Origin: Spirulina sp. CCY15215
GTDB lineage: Bacteria > Cyanobacteriota > Cyanobacteriia > Cyanobacteriales > Spirulinaceae
NCBI RefSeq assembly: GCF_016888125.1
Contig: NZ_JACSWA010000481.1
Span: forward strand, 1-35,973
Reading direction: 5' to 3'
Length of the DNA stretch: 35,973 bases
Part shown: piece after piece, positions 11,151-19,106 of the stretch
Layout of the letters: every line of letters starts with the position of its first letter
Numbering within the stretch: position 1 is the first letter of the stretch
The notes under the pieces: generated by a model
What the model was told of the DNA's origin: nothing
Databases searched by the model: none
Seen by the model: only the letters and a program-made list of their open reading frames with translations
Program-made: the position numbers and the translations under genes

Positions 11151-11390
11151 GTGCAAGTCATCCAGCGTATTATGACCAAACCTTCAAATTCTTCTTTACA
11201 ACGCAATCCTTTTACCGCTTATCGCCATCCAGAAACAGGAGAATGGTTTGTTATTAAGGATTTTATTAAAGATTCTACTCTACAAAGTTCTACTGAACCC
11301 ATCAAGGAAAAAGATTTGTCAAGCAAACTCCATAAGAATCCAAATACAGTTAAAATTTCAATTGCACCATTGACCATCAAGAATGTCTAA
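11151..11390 (+). CDS. Small conserved-looking protein of unknown function
   Basis: The 79-residue product starts at GTG 11151, supported by AGGAG at 11138-11142 with an 8-base spacer; ATG 11172 is an alternative. Near the N-terminus it reads NPFTAYRHPETGEWFVIKDF, a compact block resembling short cyanobacterial proteins with a NPFT.YR.PETG start. The rest is hydrophilic and lysine-rich. There is no signal peptide or membrane segment. Its last codons overlap the next gene by 8 bases, so the two are probably translated together. Function unknown. Confidence 0.65.
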   Translation: MQVIQRIMTKPSNSSLQRNPFTAYRHPETGEWFVIKDFIKDSTLQSSTEPIKEKDLSSKLHKNPNTVKISIAPLTIKNV

Positions 11391-12516
11391 AACGCCTCAA
11401 TCCAAAGAAACGAGAGAAGATTTTCTCATCTTTTGTAGTGATTATGCCCATAACTCGCTAAAGACACAAGATCGCGAAGTTCGTGAGGCATTAGTGCGTC
11501 GTCAAATTCCCCCCCAAAAAGTACGTCGTTTAGAAACCAGTTATAACATTGCAATTAAGTTAGGAAATAATCTGAACATCCAACCTGTTAGGAAAATCAT
11601 TTTGTATCAAATTGATGCAGCAGCCAATTTTTTACGAGATTTTCAAATTGGAATTTTAGGACAACGAACAACTTTATTTCAACTCTATGAAATCGAATTT
11701 TCCTTCGATCGCAATTCTAAATTCACATTTGATTTTTCTGCGGGAAAGTTATTTATAAAACTCCCGTATTGGAAAGCACAATGGTTCTCAGAATACTTAA
11801 AATATACTGAACTGAGACAACTGTGGACAAAAGGAGAACACCTTCCTCGTTTATCTCCCATTCGTCGCGTTTGGTGGTTATTCGATCCCCTGGGTGAATT
11901 CCGTTCTAATCTCAAATCTACCTTAATTTTAGCCGTACAGAAGCAAATTTTAGGCATTGACAAACTACTGATTCGCTTTGGTTTATTAGAAGCGGAGGAA
12001 AATTCGGAACAGTCTGGAAAACTGTCCTCTTCTATTCCACAAAGTTTTAAACAAGGAACGATCGCCTATCTTAAAAGCGCGATCGATGAGAAAAAATTAG
12101 GATTTAATTTAGAGTTTGTTTTAGAGAATCAAGACGATAATAGTCTCCTAAAACTTTTGCAGAAGTTTCAACAAAATTTAACCGATCCTCAACAAATTGA
12201 AGAAATTATCGATGTTGCAGCCTTAACATTACAAGATACCCTTCGTCAAGAACAATCTAACGTTGATATTAAAATGTTTGGTTTAGTTAATGTTGGAAAT
12301 TACCATCGTATTGATGTAGATTTGAATTTAAGTACGGGATATTTAAGAAAATATGTAGAAATTATCCCTCGCAAAGCTGATATAAAAGCTATTCAATTTG
12401 GATTAGTTAATGTCTACACTATTGATGATATTACTGTAACGCCAAATTTTCATAGTGCCATTAAACTCGATTTTAAAACGGCTGCTCTTGAAAAAGCCCT
12501 GCAAGAGATTAGTTAA
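11383..12516 (+). CDS. Unrecognised 377-residue protein, coupled to the small upstream gene
   Basis: ATG 11383 lies inside the end of the preceding gene, with no clear ribosome-binding site of its own, which suggests translational coupling. The product is soluble, with no signal peptide. An N-terminal helical, basic stretch (KETREDFLIFCSDYAHNSLK, then RRQIPPQKVRRLETSYNIAI) precedes a central region WTKGEHLPRLSPIRRVWWLF. Near the C-terminus FGLVNVGNYHRIDVDLNLS is echoed about 40 residues later by FGLVNVYTIDDITV, so the end may contain two related beta units. No catalytic motif is visible. I do not recognise the family. Confidence 0.65.
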   Translation: MSKTPQSKETREDFLIFCSDYAHNSLKTQDREVREALVRRQIPPQKVRRLETSYNIAIKLGNNLNIQPVRKIILYQIDAAANFLRDFQIGILGQRTTLFQLYEIEFSFDRNSKFTFDFSAGKLFIKLPYWKAQWFSEYLKYTELRQLWTKGEHLPRLSPIRRVWWLFDPLGEFRSNLKSTLILAVQKQILGIDKLLIRFGLLEAEENSEQSGKLSSSIPQSFKQGTIAYLKSAIDEKKLGFNLEFVLENQDDNSLLKLLQKFQQNLTDPQQIEEIIDVAALTLQDTLRQEQSNVDIKMFGLVNVGNYHRIDVDLNLSTGYLRKYVEIIPRKADIKAIQFGLVNVYTIDDITVTPNFHSAIKLDFKTAALEKALQEIS

Positions 12517-12520
12517 ATAA

Positions 12521-12540
12521 CTATTCCCTATTCCCTATTC
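12521..12540. repeat. TTCCCTA heptamer repeat between convergent genes
   Basis: Three near-perfect copies of CTATTCC-type heptamers lie in the 18-bp gap between the unknown gene and cobM. They overlap the cobM stop codon (TAG at 12535-12537, minus strand). Typical cyanobacterial short tandem repeat. Confidence 0.65.
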
Positions 12541-13314
12541 TTTGTTACTTCTAAATAAATGAGAATGTTCGGGATGATAGAGACGCGATCGCGCATTATC
12601 GCTATTTTTTAAAGCTGGACTAATTAAATACAATGTCGTGCGAATCAAATCATTTTCACGAGAAGCGATCGCCATTTTTTCTAAAGGAACCAGCCAGATT
12701 TTTTCATCTTTCCAACCGATGCGAAAACAAATAGCCACAGGAGTATCTGGAGGATAATATTGCAGCAATTTATTTTCTGCTGCTTCGATATGACGTGCCG
12801 CTAAATAGAGGCACAAACTGGCTTTGTGTGCTGCTAGGGAAGCCAATTCTTCTGCCTCTGGAACCGCCGATGCGCTACCGCTAATACGAGTTAAAATGAT
12901 AGTTTGTACCAATCCAGGAATGGTTAATTCCGTGCCTAATTTAGCCGCGGCCGCTTGATAAGCGCTAATTCCGGGTATCAGTTCAAAAGGGATATTTTCG
13001 GCGATTAATCCTTGAATTTGTTCTTGAATGGCGCTATAAAGAGACAAATCTCCCGAATGTAAGCGGACGACAGAACGATTAGCACGGACGCGATCGCACA
13101 TTATCGGTAGAATTTCTTCAAGGGTTTTATTACCCGTTGCAATCAATTCAGCCTCGGGACGAATATCCCGTAACATTTGCTTAGGAACAAGAGAATCTGC
13201 GTAAAGAATAACATCTGCACGGGTGAGAATATTATGCGCTTTTAGGGTTAGAAGTTCCGGATCTCCAGGTCCTGCGCCAATAATATAAACAGCATTTTTG
13301 AGAGGTTGCGGCAT
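12535..13314 (-). CDS. cobM: Precorrin-4 C11-methyltransferase (CobM/CbiF)
   Basis: The 259-residue product transfers a methyl group from S-adenosylmethionine to C11 of the corrin precursor in vitamin B12 synthesis. It shows the tetrapyrrole methylase pattern: VYIIGAGPGDPELLTLKA at the N-terminus, ADVILYADSLVP, VVRLHSGDLSLYSAIQEQI, FELIPGISAYQAAAAKLGTE and LTRISG. YADSLV and the LHSGD loop are specific to CobM/CbiF among these methylases. In organisms using the anaerobic route the same enzyme acts on cobalt-precorrin-4. No other cobalamin gene or cobalamin riboswitch was seen nearby. Its 3' end overlaps a short tandem repeat. Confidence 0.93.
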   Translation of the reverse strand: MPQPLKNAVYIIGAGPGDPELLTLKAHNILTRADVILYADSLVPKQMLRDIRPEAELIATGNKTLEEILPIMCDRVRANRSVVRLHSGDLSLYSAIQEQIQGLIAENIPFELIPGISAYQAAAAKLGTELTIPGLVQTIILTRISGSASAVPEAEELASLAAHKASLCLYLAARHIEAAENKLLQYYPPDTPVAICFRIGWKDEKIWLVPLEKMAIASRENDLIRTTLYLISPALKNSDNARSRLYHPEHSHLFRSNKE

Positions 13315-13354
13315 AAAAAGATCAGAATAGCTAGATTTTAATTATAGAGTTCGG

Positions 13355-14245
13355 TTAACCCATTAAAACAGTTTTGGGGATGAGTTGCAATTCACCATCA
13401 GTATTAACTTGCTGGCCAATGCCGAGGAAATGTTTATTTAGATCGTAAACGCGAACAAATTTGTTTGTTTGAACCCACTCTTCTGCTGGGATTTTTTGTC
13501 CCTGACACCATCGTTTTGCCATATCCATTTCTAACGCGATCGCCTCGATATGTTCGAGGGGAATCTCTGGTGCAATGGGTTGAAATTCTCCCCGTTTAAT
13601 GGCATTTTCCAACTCTTCCAAAGTAATACTCTCTACTAATTCCAAACCGCAACTCTTCGTTCTGACCAATTTGGCCAAAGTTCCTCCCGTCCCGAGTAAA
13701 TCTCCCAAATCTCGCGCGATCGCCCGAATATAAGTCCCCCCACCACAAGTAATAGCAATCTCTAATTCAGGAAATTCTCCTGGACTCCAGCTTAAAATTT
13801 TAATGTTCTGAATTTCTACAATTCTGGGGGGAACATCGACCTTTTCCCCGGCTCTTGCCAATTCATACATCCGCTTTCCCCCTCGTTGAATGGCACTGTA
13901 AATAGGAGGAATTTGCTCAATCTTACCAATAAATTGAGGTAATATTGTTTGGATTTGTTCTAATTCAATCCCGCAGTGCGATCGCTGCTCTAAAACTTCT
14001 CCTTCGAGATCGTCCGTAGTTGTTTGCCAGCCAAAGCGAACCCGAGCATGATAGGCTTTCCCTTCTGGAAGATATTGCAGAAGACGAGTTGCTCTGCCGA
14101 TGGCGATCGGTAAAACTCCAGTTGCGGCTGGATCGAGAGTTCCTCCATGTCCAACTCGTTTTAATTTTAGCAATCGCCGAACCCGTGCTACGCAATCGTG
14201 GGAGGTAAATCCAGCCGGTTTATTGAGGTTAAGGAAGCCCAACAT
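13355..14245 (-). CDS. truB: tRNA pseudouridine-55 synthase TruB
   Basis: The 296-residue product converts U55 in the T loop of tRNAs to pseudouridine. The signature GHGGTLDPAATGVLPI holds the catalytic aspartate D38. It is preceded by FLNLNKPAGFTSHDCVARVR and followed by YHARVRFGWQTTTDDLEGEV and the later GGGTYIRAIARDLG, all typical of TruB. A C-terminal PUA-like segment ends the protein. It is 40 bp upstream of cobM on the same strand, so the two may be co-transcribed, although they have no known functional link. Confidence 0.96.
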   Translation of the reverse strand: MLGFLNLNKPAGFTSHDCVARVRRLLKLKRVGHGGTLDPAATGVLPIAIGRATRLLQYLPEGKAYHARVRFGWQTTTDDLEGEVLEQRSHCGIELEQIQTILPQFIGKIEQIPPIYSAIQRGGKRMYELARAGEKVDVPPRIVEIQNIKILSWSPGEFPELEIAITCGGGTYIRAIARDLGDLLGTGGTLAKLVRTKSCGLELVESITLEELENAIKRGEFQPIAPEIPLEHIEAIALEMDMAKRWCQGQKIPAEEWVQTNKFVRVYDLNKHFLGIGQQVNTDGELQLIPKTVLMG

Positions 14246-14500
14246 TCTGAAAATCTCGATAAAATTAATCCTATTTCACATAGTAGAACCTTGAACAAGT
14301 CTCCCAAGTTATATTCTCAACCCAGATTAATTCTTTTAATGTAAAGATTTATTAACTTACTGAAAAAAACAACTCTATCCAGAGACAGAGAAAAAAACTA
14401 AAACAATATCTTTTGCGTTTTAGTACCGAGTTTTGTATTTGCTTCAGGGTTGGCGATCGTGATATGCTACAAAACAGTAAAATACTTTGTTTATTATCTC

Positions 14501-14518
14501 AATTAGTTTTAACTAATT
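14501..14518 (+). promoter_or_regulatory. Palindrome abutting the rpaB-like start
   Basis: AATTAGTT-TT-AACTAATT is an 18-bp inverted repeat ending one base before the proposed TTG start at 14520. It occupies the place of the ribosome-binding site, and no Shine-Dalgarno is visible. It could be an operator or an RNA hairpin limiting translation. The rest of the 274-bp gap (14246-14519) is AT-rich with no recognised site. Confidence 0.4.
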
Positions 14519-14519
14519 C

Positions 14520-15284
14520 TTGCGAAACGTGACAAACCACAAGGGGAAAATCCTAGTGGTAGACGACGAGCCTGCGGTAAGACGAATCTTAGAAACTCGT
14601 TTAACAATGGTAGGTTACGAAGTCGTTACCGCTTCTGACGGTGAAGAAGCACTCGCTTTGTTTTTTCAAGAAACTCCGGATCTGATCATTCTTGACGTTA
14701 TGATTCCCAATGGTGATGGGTATTATACTTGTCAAGAAATTCGTAAAGATTCTGATGTTCCTATCATTATGCTAACTGCTTTAGCTGATGTAGCCGATCG
14801 CATTGCTGGATTACAAATTGGAGCAGATGATTATTTAGTAAAACCTTTTTCTCCTAAAGAATTAGAAGCGCGAATTCAAACTATTTTGCGTCGTGTTAAA
14901 AAAATTAGTTGGCAAAATAATGAGGACGATCCTAATATCACTCAAATTGGCCTTCTCCGTATCGATCCCAACAAAAGGCGAGTTTCTCTCGGCGATAACT
15001 TGATTCGCCTAACAGAAATTGAATTTAATATTTTACAGTTGCTGATTGCCCAATCTGGAAAACCCATTTCCCGTGCAGAGATTTTACAGGCCATCTGGGG
15101 TTATAGTCCCAGACAACCAGGAGACTTGCGCTTAGTGGACGTTCACATTTCTCGATTGCGAGGCAAAATTGAAGCCGATCCCAAGCAGCCAGAATTTATT
15201 GTCACTGAACGGGGAATGGGTTATTCTTTTCAGCATTTAGTGGCGGTTGCCAGTCACCAGTTACCAGTTACCAGTTGCCAATAA
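14520..15284 (+). CDS. OmpR-family response regulator, RpaB/Ycf27-like
   Basis: The 254-residue product has a receiver domain (KILVVDDEPAVRRILETR; phospho-acceptor D59 in LIILDVMIP; YLVKPFSPKELEAR) and a winged-helix DNA-binding domain (IRLTEIEFNILQLL, then LVDVHISRLRGKIE and ERGMGYSFQHL). RILETRL.M.GY, the receiver end and VDVHISRLR are typical of RpaB/Ycf27, the cyanobacterial regulator of light-stress and photosystem genes. Several positions differ from canonical RpaB (NGDGYYTC; SPRQPGDLRL), so this may be a paralogue. The start is uncertain: TTG 14520 or GTG 14529, with an in-frame stop at 14514. The last 13 codons come from a CCAGTTA tandem repeat. No sensor kinase is adjacent on the same strand. 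Confidence 0.85.
   Translation: MRNVTNHKGKILVVDDEPAVRRILETRLTMVGYEVVTASDGEEALALFFQETPDLIILDVMIPNGDGYYTCQEIRKDSDVPIIMLTALADVADRIAGLQIGADDYLVKPFSPKELEARIQTILRRVKKISWQNNEDDPNITQIGLLRIDPNKRRVSLGDNLIRLTEIEFNILQLLIAQSGKPISRAEILQAIWGYSPRQPGDLRLVDVHISRLRGKIEADPKQPEFIVTERGMGYSFQHLVAVASHQLPVTSCQ
15246..15280. repeat. CCAGTTA heptamer repeat forming the end of the rpaB-like gene
   Basis: Tandem copies of CCAGTTA/CCAGTCA run to the stop codon and encode the tail VASHQLPVTSCQ. Heptamer runs of this sort are usually intergenic in cyanobacteria. Here they are read in frame, probably because the original stop was lost or the repeat expanded into the gene. Confidence 0.7.
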
Positions 15285-15288
15285 TTGT

Positions 15289-15801
15289 TTACCCGACGAG
15301 ATGTGCTTCTAAGAACCAAAGGCGTTTATCGATCGCCCGAGACATTTCCGTATAAAGATCGGCGGTGTCTGCATCTCCTGCGGCATCGGTTTTGTCAATA
15401 GCCTCGCGAATATGTTTCCCATAGGCAGCATAGCGATCGGCAAGAGCAATGAGATGTTCTTTACCGCTAACGGCATCAAGGGGATATTCTGGCAAAATCG
15501 ATGCTTTGGCAGCAACACGCGCCGTTCCTTTGGCGATCGCGCCGAGGGCGGTGATGCGTTCTGCGACCATATCAACAAATTCTTCTAACTCCCCTGCCAT
15601 GTCGTCAAAAAGCTCGTGAAGTTGAATAAAATCCATCCCCTTAACATTCCAATGTGCCTGTTTGGTTTGGGTTTTTAAGTCTAAACTGCTGGCAAGGGTT
15701 TGACTGAGGATAATCACCACTTGGGTCCGAATATCGCTGGCTAAGTCGATCCTTGTGGGGTAGAACTCGGTTTGGGGTTGAACGGCTTGTACTGCTGTCA
15801 C
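15289..15801 (-). CDS. dps: Dps-family ferritin-like DNA-protection protein
   Basis: The 170-residue product has the Dps four-helix pattern. The ferroxidase ligands H50 (QAHWNVKG), H62, D77 and E81 have the spacing of characterised Dps proteins (+12, +27 and +31 residues from the first His). Dps forms a 12-subunit shell that oxidises and stores iron and protects DNA from hydrogen peroxide. The GTG start 15801 is supported by AAGGAG 8 bases upstream on the minus strand. It is tail-to-tail with the rpaB-like gene with only 4 bases between, which leaves no room for a separate terminator. Confidence 0.94.
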   Translation of the reverse strand: MTAVQAVQPQTEFYPTRIDLASDIRTQVVIILSQTLASSLDLKTQTKQAHWNVKGMDFIQLHELFDDMAGELEEFVDMVAERITALGAIAKGTARVAAKASILPEYPLDAVSGKEHLIALADRYAAYGKHIREAIDKTDAAGDADTADLYTEMSRAIDKRLWFLEAHLVG

Positions 15802-15986
15802 GATCGCGTCTCCTTATTAGTGTCTGGAATTCTGAAGAAATCGTAAATCGATTACGGTTATGGGGTCAAACTCAAAAAATGTTTTTCCCTCTATATCATA
15901 ATCATAATGACTTTGACTTGACAAGGAAAAAAGCGGGAATGAGAGGCTGTTGAATAGTTCAATCTTTCTACTTGAATCTTTAATCT

Positions 15987-17243
15987 TCACCGATATTCGG
16001 CTGCTAACGCCGAAGCAAGGGGAATTTCAAGGGAGAATTTTGTGCCTGTTTCCGGGGATGACTCGCAAACAATCTGGCCGCTGTGTTGCTCGACAATAAT
16101 TTGATAGCTAATGGCTAACCCTAAACCCACCCCTTTGCCTACAGATTTGGTGGTGAAAAACGGATCGAAAAGTCGAGTTTGGAGGTCTTGGGCAATGCCC
16201 TTACCATTGTCGGTAATCCTCACTCCGACGCGATCGCCATCAATAATATCCGTCGAAATTGTAATTTGTGGGTTTTCACTTTCCCACTCGTCAAAGGCAT
16301 CAATAGCATTATTTAAAAGATGAAAAAAGACTTGATTTAACTGTCCTGGATAACAAGTCACTTTAGGAATATTGCCATAATTTTGTTTAACAAAAATTTC
16401 CTGGCGATCGTCACGAGATTTTAAACGATGTTGTAGAATCGAGAGAGTGCTATCCAGACCTTCATGGAGATTAGCCAGTTTAACTTGTGCCTCATCAAGA
16501 CGAGCAAAATTCCGTAAATTGAGAATAATTGTGCGAATTCGCTCTGCACCAGTTTGCATTGAGGCGATCGAATTTTGGAGATCGGCTTTAATAAAATCCA
16601 AGTCCATCTCTTCAATAGTCTCTTGAATATTCTCCTTCGGCTGAGGATATTCCTGTTGATAGAGTTCGAGCAGATCGCAGATATCTTGAATATATTCGCT
16701 CGCAGGTTTGAGGTTGCCATAAATAAAACTAATAGGATTATTGATTTCGTGGGCAATTCCCGCAACCAATTGACCTAAACCCGCCATCTTTTCATTTTGT
16801 ACCAATTGCGTCATCACTTGTTTTAAGCGATTATTTTGCTTTTGTAGCGTTTTTTGCAATTTACGAATAGTTAATTGATTTTCAATGCGAACGAGGACTT
16901 CCGCAAACTGAAAAGGTTTGGTAATATAATCAATTCCGCCCACCTCAAAGGCTTTAACCTTATCTTCAACATGATCCAATGCACTTAAAAAAATAACAGG
17001 AATCGCTTTTGTTTTTTCATTAGCTTTCAGGTGTTGGCAAACTTCATAACCATTCATTTCCGGCATATTAATATCCAAAAGAATGAGATCCGGTTCTAAT
17101 GCTTTAGCGGCCAGAATTGCCATTTTGCCATTAATCGCTGGACGCACGCGATATCCACGTTTGGATAACATAGTAGAAAGCAAGCGAATATTGTCGGGAG
17201 TATCATCGACAATTAAAATATCAGCTTGGTCGGAATCGGTCAT
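15987..17243 (-). CDS. REC - histidine kinase (fifth gene of the signalling run)
   Basis: The 418-residue product has an N-terminal receiver (DILIVDDTPDNIRLL, phospho-acceptor D57, DYITKPFQ). A short coiled coil (about 125-160) is followed by a HisKA domain with phospho-acceptor His165 in GIAHEINNP and an HATPase domain (ITDNGKGI, then KGVGLGLAI). There is no other sensor domain and no C-terminal receiver. Having a receiver in front of a kinase suggests it is switched by another kinase, plausibly one of its neighbours. It starts 44 bases after the REC-GGDEF-EAL stop and is last in the run. Cytoplasmic. Confidence 0.92.
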   Translation of the reverse strand: MTDSDQADILIVDDTPDNIRLLSTMLSKRGYRVRPAINGKMAILAAKALEPDLILLDINMPEMNGYEVCQHLKANEKTKAIPVIFLSALDHVEDKVKAFEVGGIDYITKPFQFAEVLVRIENQLTIRKLQKTLQKQNNRLKQVMTQLVQNEKMAGLGQLVAGIAHEINNPISFIYGNLKPASEYIQDICDLLELYQQEYPQPKENIQETIEEMDLDFIKADLQNSIASMQTGAERIRTIILNLRNFARLDEAQVKLANLHEGLDSTLSILQHRLKSRDDRQEIFVKQNYGNIPKVTCYPGQLNQVFFHLLNNAIDAFDEWESENPQITISTDIIDGDRVGVRITDNGKGIAQDLQTRLFDPFFTTKSVGKGVGLGLAISYQIIVEQHSGQIVCESSPETGTKFSLEIPLASALAAEYR

Positions 17244-17287
17244 AAAATTACTTATAAATTATAAAAAATCGATGAGCATAAAAAATA

Positions 17288-19078
17288 TTAATCCCATCGA
17301 GGAAACGATTTAAGTAACTCTGTCGCTTGCATTGCGTTAAGAGGACGAGCAAAGAAATAACCTTGTCCAAAGTTGCAATCGAGATTTTTCAGTCCCTCGA
17401 ATTGTTCTCGGGTTTCAATGCCTTCTGCCACTGTATCGAGTTTCATTGTTCGAGCAATATTAATAATAACAGGAACGAGTCCGAGAGAGGGGTGGGAATC
17501 GCTCCATCTATTAATAAACGATTTATCAATTTTGAGGGCATTAATAGGAAAGCGATGAAGGTAACTTAAAGAAGAATATCCCGTGCCGAAGTCATCCAAA
17601 CAAATTTGGATATTGCGATCGCGCAGGCTTCGCAGTAAAGTGAGAGCCGTTTGGTTGTCCATAATAACACTTTCGGTAATCTCTAATTTTAGACAAGTAG
17701 CATCGAGATGAGTTTCTCTTAAAATGCAATCGATCTGTTCAATTAAATCTTGATTGGCAAATTGTCGGACGGAAAGATTGACATTCATTGCTAGATCCCG
17801 AGCAGCCAAATCTCGCTCTTGCCACTCTCGAAGCTGCTGGCAGGCTTGATGTAAAGCATAAGAACCAATTGCTGCAATCAATCCAGTTTCTTCAGCAATA
17901 GGAATAAAATTGAGAGGAGAAAGTAAACCACGCTGGGGATGCTGCCAGCGCAAAAGTGCCTCAAATCCCGATATTGTACCGGATGCGAGATTAACAATAG
18001 GTTGATAATAAACAACAAATTCCTCTCCTGCGATCGCCCGACGGAGATCGGTTTCAATTTGCAGAAAAGATACCGCTTCTGCGTGCAAAGAGGGGTGAAA
18101 GATGTAATGGCAAGATTTTCCTAATGCTTTGGCACGATACATAGCACTGTCGGCATCTCGCAGCAAATATTCAGGCTGAGTATAATCCTCTGTTGCCTCC
18201 GCAATGCCAATACTAGCACTAAGAAAAATCTCTCGTCCCTGTATTTTAAAAGGTTGGGTAAAAGAATCTAAGATAGCCTTAGCCATGTCTACGGCATCGT
18301 CAATATCTTGAATTTCTGTGACGAGAATGGCGAATTCATCACCCCCGAGTCGAGCCAAAGTATCCCTAGGTTTGAGGAAATCTTCTAAGTGACGAGCGAG
18401 ACAAATGAGCAGTTCATCTCCCGTCGGATGACCGAGGGAATCATTCACTACTTTAAAGCGATCGCAATCAAGAAATAATAATGCAAATCCCTGGCCTGCA
18501 CCGGTATGTAGTGCTTGCAACAAATCGTTAAGTTGCTCCATGAAAAAAACTCGGTTGGGCAATGCAGTCAAGGCATCCTGCATCGCCATCTTTTTGAGTT
18601 GAGCATTAGCCATCTCTAACTCTTGAGTGCGCTTTTGCACTCGTTGTTCTAATTCCGCATTCAGTCGTAAAATGTTTTGCTTGGCAATTTTGAGATCCAG
18701 TTGACTTTTGACTCGAATCAAAACTTCTTGAATTTGGAAAGGCTTATTTATAAAATCAATGCCCCCCACAGAAAAGGCTTTAACTTTATCGAAAATATCA
18801 TCGAGAGCGCTCAAGAAAATAATCGGAATGTGTTCGGTTTTCGCATCAGCTTTTAAGGCTTGACAAACTTCATAACCGTTCAATTCTGGCATCATAATAT
18901 CGAGTAAAATCAAGTCTGGAGCAAGTCGGCGCACTGCGTTAAGCGCAATAGTACCATTAATAGCTTGACGAACTTTATAGCCTTCTTGGGACAGCATAGC
19001 GGAAAGTAAGCGGAGATTTTCAGGAGTATCATCCACAATGAGAATATCGGCAATGGGGGGGCTAGTTGGGATCTCCAC
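17288..19078 (-). CDS. REC - GGDEF - EAL cyclic-di-GMP enzyme
   Basis: The 596-residue product has a receiver with D60, a linker coiled coil, a GGDEF domain (LARLGGDEFAI, Asp about 247) and an EAL domain (FEALLRWQHP, Glu about 373; LKLEITESVI; DDFGTGYSSLSYLHRF; LKIDKSFI; AEGIET). Both catalytic signatures are intact, so synthesis and hydrolysis of cyclic-di-GMP are both possible. The inhibitory site in front of GGDEF reads KPRD instead of RxxD, so product inhibition may be weak or lost. I start at GTG 19078 because the frame beyond it overlaps the preceding gene and only reaches a TTG. It is the only non-kinase output in this run of signalling genes. Confidence 0.9.
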   Translation of the reverse strand: MEIPTSPPIADILIVDDTPENLRLLSAMLSQEGYKVRQAINGTIALNAVRRLAPDLILLDIMMPELNGYEVCQALKADAKTEHIPIIFLSALDDIFDKVKAFSVGGIDFINKPFQIQEVLIRVKSQLDLKIAKQNILRLNAELEQRVQKRTQELEMANAQLKKMAMQDALTALPNRVFFMEQLNDLLQALHTGAGQGFALLFLDCDRFKVVNDSLGHPTGDELLICLARHLEDFLKPRDTLARLGGDEFAILVTEIQDIDDAVDMAKAILDSFTQPFKIQGREIFLSASIGIAEATEDYTQPEYLLRDADSAMYRAKALGKSCHYIFHPSLHAEAVSFLQIETDLRRAIAGEEFVVYYQPIVNLASGTISGFEALLRWQHPQRGLLSPLNFIPIAEETGLIAAIGSYALHQACQQLREWQERDLAARDLAMNVNLSVRQFANQDLIEQIDCILRETHLDATCLKLEITESVIMDNQTALTLLRSLRDRNIQICLDDFGTGYSSLSYLHRFPINALKIDKSFINRWSDSHPSLGLVPVIINIARTMKLDTVAEGIETREQFEGLKNLDCNFGQGYFFARPLNAMQATELLKSFPRWD

Positions 19079-19106
19079 GATAAAATTAAATAGAATTAAT
19101 AGTTGT

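Noticed and set aside
14325-14350. RpaB HLR1 binding site upstream of truB/rpaB-like
   Set aside because: Only one half-site (TTTACATT on the minus strand) fits; the second half is poor.
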